From Muribaculum sp. (GTDB taxonomy: Bacteria > Bacillota > Clostridia > Lachnospirales > Lachnospiraceae), in NCBI GenBank assembly GCA_023663505.1, contig JAMPHH010000001.1, forward strand, positions 159,270 through 187,737: a DNA stretch of 28,468 nucleotides, given 5' to 3'. A program made the position numbers and the translations under genes. Below are positions 23,662 through 28,468 of the stretch, piece after piece. The notes beneath the pieces are model-generated. The model had not been told where the DNA came from. It did no database searches and saw only the letters and a program-made list of their open reading frames with translations. How positions within the stretch are numbered: position 1 is the first letter of the stretch; the number at the start of each line of letters is the position of its first letter.

Positions 23662-24444
23662 ATGGACAGGAGGGTGCATTTGTCCGAGAGACTGCGCGCG
23701 CTTGCCGAGCTGGTGACGCCCGGCAGGGTGGTGGCGGATGTGGGCTGTGACCATGGTTTTTTGGCAATTTACCTTGTGAAGCAGGGCATCAGTCCCAGAG
23801 TGATAGCCAGCGACGTGCGCGAGGGACCGCTTGGCGCGGCGAGGGCACATGTGCAGGAGTGGGGGCTTTCCGCATACATAGAGACCAGACTTTCCGACGG
23901 GCTTGCGGGGTATCAGCCGAGAGAAGCTGAAACCCTTGTCTGCGCAGGCATGGGCGGAAGGCTGATGCAGAGGATACTGACGGACAGTCCTGATGTGGTG
24001 GCGGGCTTTCGGGAATTGATCCTGCAGCCCCAGTCCGAGCTTTGGCAGTTTCGCCGCTTTCTTCGGGAGCGGGGATTCCATGTGGCAGATGAAAATATCT
24101 TGTGTGAGGACGGAAAATATTACTTTTTTTTTCGCGTGGATTGCGGACACGGGGCTTTGGCTGAAGGGGCTGAGCGGCCAAGCAGCGTGATACAGCCAAG
24201 AGGAGCAGCGTCTGACGGGGAATGGGAGCGGCTTGGCGACAAATATGGCGCGCTGCTCTTACAAAGACGGCATCTTGTGCTTCGGGAATATTTGGAAAAA
24301 CAGCTAAAGCAATGTCAGACCGTGCGGGCTCAGCTTCTAGGCGGCAGGGATATCCAAGGTGGGAGCGCGCGTCTGGAGCGGAGCCTGTCGGAAAACGAAG
24401 CGGAGATCGCAGATTTGGAGACAGCACTCTCGCTGTATGTTTAA
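23662..24444 (+). CDS. trmK: tRNA (adenine(22)-N1)-methyltransferase
   Basis: TrmK methylates N1 of A22 in bacterial tRNAs using SAM. Motifs are VVADVGCDHGFLAIYLV (SAM-binding), IASDVREGPL, AGMGGRLM, and ILQPQSELWQFRRFLRERGF. The C-terminal third (from about residue 185) is a coiled-coil helix pair, as expected in this family. The start is uncertain. The ATG at 23662 has only a weak site inside rpoD, while a TTG at 23680 sits six bases after AGGAGG and would give 254 residues beginning with SERLRALAELV. Placement directly after rpoD is the usual arrangement in Firmicutes. A palindrome (TTAAGTA/TACTTAA) follows the stop. Confidence 0.92.
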   Translation: MDRRVHLSERLRALAELVTPGRVVADVGCDHGFLAIYLVKQGISPRVIASDVREGPLGAARAHVQEWGLSAYIETRLSDGLAGYQPREAETLVCAGMGGRLMQRILTDSPDVVAGFRELILQPQSELWQFRRFLRERGFHVADENILCEDGKYYFFFRVDCGHGALAEGAERPSSVIQPRGAASDGEWERLGDKYGALLLQRRHLVLREYLEKQLKQCQTVRAQLLGGRDIQGGSARLERSLSENEAEIADLETALSLYV

Positions 24445-24475
24445 GTACATATAAATAAGTATACATATTACTTAA
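24441..24475 (+). promoter_or_regulatory. Palindrome overlapping the trmK stop and kinase ribosome site
   Basis: TTAAGTA (24441-24447) and TACTTAA (24469-24475) are inverted, enclosing two near copies of A(A)GTA-ACATAT. The right arm runs into the AAGGAGGG ribosome site of the next gene, so folding could limit access. No T-run, so not a terminator. Confidence 0.3.
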
Positions 24476-24492
24476 GGAGGGAAGGCAGACTT

Positions 24493-26154
24493 ATGGCTAC
24501 GGTTACAGTTACGATTGATGGAGTACAGAAGCAGGTGGAGAGGGGGACGACCTATGAGACGGTCGTGCAGGAATATCAGGAGCGATATGACAACATGATC
24601 GCGGTGGTCGCCGCCAACGGCAAGATCAGGGAGCTTTTTAAGAAGATCAACAGAGATTGCACGATCACATTTTTTACCTTGAAGGACGACGTGGGGCACA
24701 AGACCTATGTGCGCACGGCGACGATGCTCTTTTTCAAGGCGGTGTTTGATGTGTTTGGCGCAAAATGTGCCCAAAATTGCAGGGTGGAATTCACCGTGGG
24801 TCACGGATACTATGTCGGCACGGGGGAGGAGATCGCGCCCACGGCGGAGAACGCGGCCAAGATCAAGGCTCGTATGCAGGAGCTTGTGGCGGCGAAGACT
24901 CCCTTCATGAAGCGGACCTGTCCCTTGGACGAGGCGATGGATCTGTTCAAGAGACAGAATATGGAGGATAAGAAAAAGCTTTTCCGCTACCGCATGAATT
25001 CTCAGGTCAATATCTACGAGATAGAGGGGTATTATGACTATTATTATGGATATATGATGCCCAATGCGGGGTATGTGAAATGCTTTGACGTGATGGAATA
25101 TGAGGGCGGCTTTATGCTGCTTTTGCCCACGATCAGGAAGCCGTTGGAGCTTGCGCCATTTAAGGAGCAGAAGAAGCTTTTCCGAACCTTGGCGTCCTCT
25201 GAGGACTGGGGGAGCAAGATTGGGATTGAGAACGTGGGCGATCTGAATGACGAGATCTGCAAGAGCTCTTTGAGTGATTTTATCCTCATGCAGGAGGCGG
25301 AGCAGGAGCGCAAGATTGGCGAGATTGCCAAGGAGATCGTGAATCGTGAGGGCGTGAAGTTTGTCATGATAGCGGGTCCCTCCTCCTCCGGCAAGACCAG
25401 CTTTTCACATCGATTGTCCATACAACTGCGCACCTTGGGCAAGACGCCGCACCCGATCGCGTTGGACGATTACTTTGTGGACAGGGAGTTTACGCCGAGG
25501 GACGAGAACGGCGATTACAATTTCGAGTGTCTGGAGGCTTTGGACGTAAAGCAGTTTAACGAGGATATGTGCAGACTGCTAAAGGGCGAGCGGGTGGAGC
25601 TGCCCACCTTTAATTTCAAGCTCGGCAAGCGGGAATACTTGGGCAATTATAAGCAGCTCGGACCGGACGATATTCTGGTGCTTGAGGGGATTCATGGCTT
25701 GAATGATAAGATGTCCTATGCGCTGCCTAAGGAGAGCAAGTTTAAGATTTATATCAGCGCGTTGACCACTCTGAATATTGATAATCATAACCGAATCCCC
25801 ACCACGGACGGAAGGCTTCTGCGCCGCATGGTGAGGGACGCGAGAACCAGAGGGTCTGATGCGAGAAGGACGATCCAGATGTGGCCCTCCGTGCGCAGGG
25901 GTGAGGAGGAGAATATCTTCCCCTTCCAAGAGGACGCAGACGCCATGTTTAATTCGGCTTTGATCTATGAGCTGGCGGTGTTGAAGCAGTTCGCAGAGCC
26001 GCTTTTGTTCCAGATACCCAAGGATGCGCCGGAGTATTATGAGGCAAAGAGGTTGTTGAAGTTTTTGAGTTATTTCTTGAATGTTACGAGCGAAAGCCTT
26101 CCCAATAATTCTATCTGTAGGGAGTTTGTGGGGGGAAGCTGTTTCAGGGTATAA
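24493..26154 (+). CDS. Nucleoside kinase with TGS/ThrRS-like N-terminal region
   Basis: The 553-residue protein joins a threonyl-tRNA-synthetase-like front to a uridine-kinase-type P-loop domain. Residues 1-65 resemble a TGS domain, and ~70-185 the ThrRS second additional domain. There the zinc HxxxH site is missing: RTATMLFFKAV stands where HSxxHLLxxA is expected. The kinase domain holds Walker A at 295-302 (GPSSSGKT, Lys301), the DDYFVDRE substrate loop, FNFKLGKREY, LEGIHGLND and RRMVRDARTRG. It probably phosphorylates uridine or another nucleoside in the cytoplasm. AAGGAGGG precedes the ATG by 11 bases. It follows trmK with no terminator. Family identity is strong; the exact substrate is not. 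Confidence 0.9.
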   Translation: MATVTVTIDGVQKQVERGTTYETVVQEYQERYDNMIAVVAANGKIRELFKKINRDCTITFFTLKDDVGHKTYVRTATMLFFKAVFDVFGAKCAQNCRVEFTVGHGYYVGTGEEIAPTAENAAKIKARMQELVAAKTPFMKRTCPLDEAMDLFKRQNMEDKKKLFRYRMNSQVNIYEIEGYYDYYYGYMMPNAGYVKCFDVMEYEGGFMLLLPTIRKPLELAPFKEQKKLFRTLASSEDWGSKIGIENVGDLNDEICKSSLSDFILMQEAEQERKIGEIAKEIVNREGVKFVMIAGPSSSGKTSFSHRLSIQLRTLGKTPHPIALDDYFVDREFTPRDENGDYNFECLEALDVKQFNEDMCRLLKGERVELPTFNFKLGKREYLGNYKQLGPDDILVLEGIHGLNDKMSYALPKESKFKIYISALTTLNIDNHNRIPTTDGRLLRRMVRDARTRGSDARRTIQMWPSVRRGEEENIFPFQEDADAMFNSALIYELAVLKQFAEPLLFQIPKDAPEYYEAKRLLKFLSYFLNVTSESLPNNSICREFVGGSCFRV

Positions 26155-26222
26155 AAACTGCGTTCTTCACGGATTGTTTGTGCCGCCGTTGGCGGCATGA
26201 CGGGAAGTGTGTAAATTATTAG

Positions 26223-27872
26223 ATGAAGGATTTAAGAGACAAGCGGAGCGTTGGAGAGATGCAACAAGGAACAACGGAGGATAATCGGCTGGGAGATCGG
26301 GTGACCGCAGCCGCCAATTGGATAGTGCGGATCATAGGGGCTGTGATCTTTCTTGGGTTGACGTGGTATTCTCTGCGCTACACGCAGTATATGATCGTGG
26401 GCGGGGACGAAATTGCCCATAATGTCAAGGATTCCATGGCGGGCAATTGTCTTGCCTTGGCGCTTGGGGTTGTATTGGTGGGAACGCTTTGGTTCATGGC
26501 AAGGCAGGTGTCTGTCAGGCTTCAGGAGTGGGTCATGCGCGCTTTTGTGGCGTTCTCCATGCTGTGGACAGGCGGCTGGGGCTATTGGTGGATCAGCGTT
26601 GTTGACAGGAAGCCTGAGGGGGATCAGGCGTTTGTCTATGGTGCGGCAGCTTACTTTTTAAAGGGAGATTTCTCATTTTTGAAGCCCGGGGCTTATTGTG
26701 GGCTGTGTCCTCACCAACTGCCGTTGATCGCGATGCTGGAGCTTCTGTATCTGGTGGTCGGACTGCAGAATTACTTTGCCTATCAGGTGCTGTGTACTCT
26801 GTTGGCGGCGGGGATTGTCTGGCTGGGATATCGGATTCTGTGGGAAATGACGCAGAATTGCGGTGCGGTAATTATGTACTCGATCATCATGACGGGCTGT
26901 CTGCCGTTGATCTTTTATACGGGCTGGGTCTATGGGGATGTGCCAAGTATTTTTTTCATGATGCTGGCGGCGTGGGCGCTGCCTCGATATGAACGGACAG
27001 GGCGTGTGCGCTGGCTGGCGGCGCTGGTGCTTGCAACGACCCTTGCCCTGCTTGTGCGGCTTCATAGCGCGGTGTTTCTGATTGCGCTGTGCATCGTGGG
27101 GGCTGTCTATATTTTGCGTAAAAAGGATTACAGGCTTCTGATGGCGTTGGCGTTGTCGGTGCTTTTGCCCGTGATGCTCTATCAGGGTGTTTTCAAAATG
27201 TATGAGCTTCGCTCGGGGTTGCCCCATGCGGAAGGGATGCCATCGTTGTCTTATATTTCCATGGGGATGCAGGATATCTATGACAGATGTGGCTGGTACA
27301 CTATCTATTGTGCTGAGGTGTTTGAGCAGGCGGGAAACGACCCGGCGGTGGCGGCTGAGATCTCCAAGCAGGATATCTGTCAACGGCTTGGGGAATTTCG
27401 GGCAGACCCTGCCTATGCGTTGTGGTTTTATCGGGAGAAGACGCTGTCTCAGTGGAACGAGCCGTTGTATCAATCATTGTATTTTGGCAATAAATTTCAT
27501 GAGCCGCTCAAGGAGGAGCAGATAGCCTTTATTGACCGGTTGAAGCTGGAGGCGTTTGATAATCTGCTGCTGGTCTGCGACAGGATGCAGTTCGTGATCT
27601 ATGTGGGGATCTTGCTGTATTTTGTCTTGGCTGTGCGGGCGAAAAGCAATATTTTGCAGCATTTAATGGCGGTGACCTTGATCGGCGGCTTCCTGTTCAG
27701 TCTGATTTGGGAGGCAAAGGCAAGATATATCATGCCTTATTATGTGATAATGTTTCCCATAGCGGTCATGGGGTATTGGGAGCTTGTGGAGAGAGCCGCG
27801 CGGCTGTGGGAGCGGTTTGGACGGAGAACTCAGACGCGGGAGGATGCGCCTTCTGTCAGGGAAGTGGCATAA
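26223..27872 (+). CDS. Multi-span GT-C-type membrane glycosyltransferase, probable
   Basis: The 549-residue protein has a polar ~30-residue N-terminus, then about 11-13 membrane spans. Its first large outer loop contains RKPEGDQAFVYGAAAYFLKG, which looks like the acidic loop of GT-C enzymes (GT39/GT83), where an Asp near the first spans is catalytic. A second, long soluble loop covers about residues 330-440. The C-terminal span region includes EAKARYIMPYYVIMFP, common in such proteins. It may move sugars from a polyprenyl carrier to a cell-surface acceptor; acceptor unknown. The start is uncertain: ATG 26223 has a weak ribosome site, and ATG 26259 (after GGAG) is possible. A 7-bp hairpin (26181-26197) without T-run precedes it. 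Confidence 0.75.
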   Translation: MKDLRDKRSVGEMQQGTTEDNRLGDRVTAAANWIVRIIGAVIFLGLTWYSLRYTQYMIVGGDEIAHNVKDSMAGNCLALALGVVLVGTLWFMARQVSVRLQEWVMRAFVAFSMLWTGGWGYWWISVVDRKPEGDQAFVYGAAAYFLKGDFSFLKPGAYCGLCPHQLPLIAMLELLYLVVGLQNYFAYQVLCTLLAAGIVWLGYRILWEMTQNCGAVIMYSIIMTGCLPLIFYTGWVYGDVPSIFFMMLAAWALPRYERTGRVRWLAALVLATTLALLVRLHSAVFLIALCIVGAVYILRKKDYRLLMALALSVLLPVMLYQGVFKMYELRSGLPHAEGMPSLSYISMGMQDIYDRCGWYTIYCAEVFEQAGNDPAVAAEISKQDICQRLGEFRADPAYALWFYREKTLSQWNEPLYQSLYFGNKFHEPLKEEQIAFIDRLKLEAFDNLLLVCDRMQFVIYVGILLYFVLAVRAKSNILQHLMAVTLIGGFLFSLIWEAKARYIMPYYVIMFPIAVMGYWELVERAARLWERFGRRTQTREDAPSVREVA

Positions 27873-27877
27873 TCCGC

Positions 27878-27906
27878 TTGAAATTCCATGGCAAAAAGGC
27901 TATAAT
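27878..27906 (+). promoter_or_regulatory. Promoter of rnpB
   Basis: TTGAAA (27878-27883), 17-base spacer, TATAAT (27901-27906), 9 bases before the first base of the RNA. Confidence 0.88.
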
Positions 27907-27914
27907 GGCAGAGT

Positions 27915-28340
27915 GTAAGTAAGACAGACGATCGCGGCCGGACACGGAAGTGTGCGGGTGAGGAAAGTCCGGGCTTCACAGGGCAGGATGCCGGATAACG
28001 TCCGGTGGAGGTGACTCCAAGGCCAGTGCAACAGAAATAAACCGCCGGTTTGGGAAATCCCCAGACAGAAAGAATATGCTTAAGCGGGTTCTTTCGGCGA
28101 TACGCTTTAGCGTTTCGCTTGGTTAGGGTGGAAAGGCAGTGTAAGAGACTACCGTCCGTCCGGTAACGGGCGGAGCCATGTAAACCCCATCCGAAGCAAG
28201 ACCAAAATGAAAGCGACAGGTTTGCCCGACCTGCTTTCAGGTGGGTCGCTTGACGCGGCTGGTAACAGCCGTGCTAGATAGATGATCGTCCGGGGATCAA
28301 TGTGATCCTTTGACATAACCCGGCTTATCGTCTTGCTTAC
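27915..28340 (+). ncRNA. rnpB: RNase P RNA
   Basis: This is the catalytic RNA that trims tRNA 5' leaders. The conserved blocks are GAGGAAAGTCCGGGC near the 5' end, AGTGCAACAGAAA, CCATGTAAACCCCATCCGAAGCAAGACC, and GCTAGATAGATGATCG near the 3' end. The 5' end GTAAGTAAGAC pairs with the 3' end GTCTTGCTTAC (P1), which sets the boundaries to within a few bases. The core arrangement looks like the ancestral A type, as in Clostridia, but I did not fold it fully. Its promoter is strong; no clear T-run terminator follows. Confidence 0.95.
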
Positions 28341-28411
28341 ACATTTTATTATGATAAGACTGCATTTTGCATATGATTATTAGAAATTTGTGAGCTCAAA
28401 TGTATGAATAA

Positions 28412-28468
28412 TCAATAACTCAACTTTCCCAGCAGATATTTCCAAATAAAGCCTGTATAAATGCCGCC
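28412..28468 (-). CDS. Possible C-terminal end of a gene entering from the right
   Basis: On the minus strand an 18-residue open frame (GGIYTGFIWKYLLGKLSY) runs in from the window edge and ends at TGA (28414-28412). It reads like the end of a membrane protein. An AT-rich inverted repeat (GATTATT 28375-28381, AATAATC 28407-28413) starts at the stop and could be a weak terminator. Too short to identify. Confidence 0.3.
   Translation of the reverse strand, partial: GGIYTGFIWKYLLGKLSY

Noticed and set aside
26181..26197. Terminator between the nucleoside kinase and the membrane glycosyltransferase
   Set aside because: TGCCGCC/GGCGGCA is a good 7-bp stem, but no T-run follows.

Overview
The window looks like chromosomal DNA of a Firmicute of the Lachnospiraceae type (Clostridia). 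Evidence: the order dgt-dnaG-rpoD-trmK, a paired glgC/glgD, strong AAGGAGG-type ribosome sites, sigma-A promoters with TTGACA/TATAAT boxes, a CIRCE element, and a nucleoside kinase with a threonyl-tRNA-synthetase-like front end. Most genes have a moderately GC-rich coding style. The first ~1.1 kb is clearly AT-richer. The family placement is inference from gene content; no rRNA is present to confirm it.

Layout. 1-1123: a broken transposase-like start on the minus strand and an AT-rich SAM methyltransferase, probably acquired DNA. 1167-2269: a two-gene membrane operon behind a promoter that carries an 11-bp inverted repeat. 2273-3643: ilvE with its own promoter and a distal terminator. 3703-6672: a PpiC-type foldase lipoprotein, then ptsI preceded by two copies of a palindromic module. 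6682-9106: htpG with a perfect CIRCE, a sigma-A promoter and a terminator. 9196-11591: glgC-glgD, overlapping, followed by a six-unit array of 25-bp hairpin repeats. 11744-13016: an MFS transporter with a hairpin leader. 13085-13309: a 225-bp near-perfect inverted repeat between convergent genes. 13385-14998 (minus): a UxuB-like mannitol dehydrogenase-family oxidoreductase. 15131-16113: an orphan FliD-like Ser/Thr-rich protein. 16188-16359: tRNA-Leu(CAG) with promoter and terminator.

16408-19437 is a three-gene cassette: condensation-fold acyltransferase, zinc-ribbon membrane protein, and hormone-sensitive-lipase-type hydrolase. This is the best candidate for an uncharacterised pathway in the window. 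19593-24444 is the macromolecular-synthesis operon dgt-dnaG-rpoD-trmK. A nucleoside kinase and a multi-membrane-span GT-C-type protein follow. 27878-28340 is rnpB (RNase P RNA) with its promoter, and a possible gene end lies at the right edge on the minus strand.

The most interesting non-coding signals are: (a) the 25-bp array, whose hairpin stems change sequence while keeping pairing; (b) the branched 225-bp inverted repeat; (c) palindromic modules ending in a GGGG(A/T)TA-like motif at the ribosome-site position of ptsI and dgt; (d) the CIRCE in front of htpG. HtpG itself carries two acidic insertions. All calls come from reading the sequence by eye; no database search was run.
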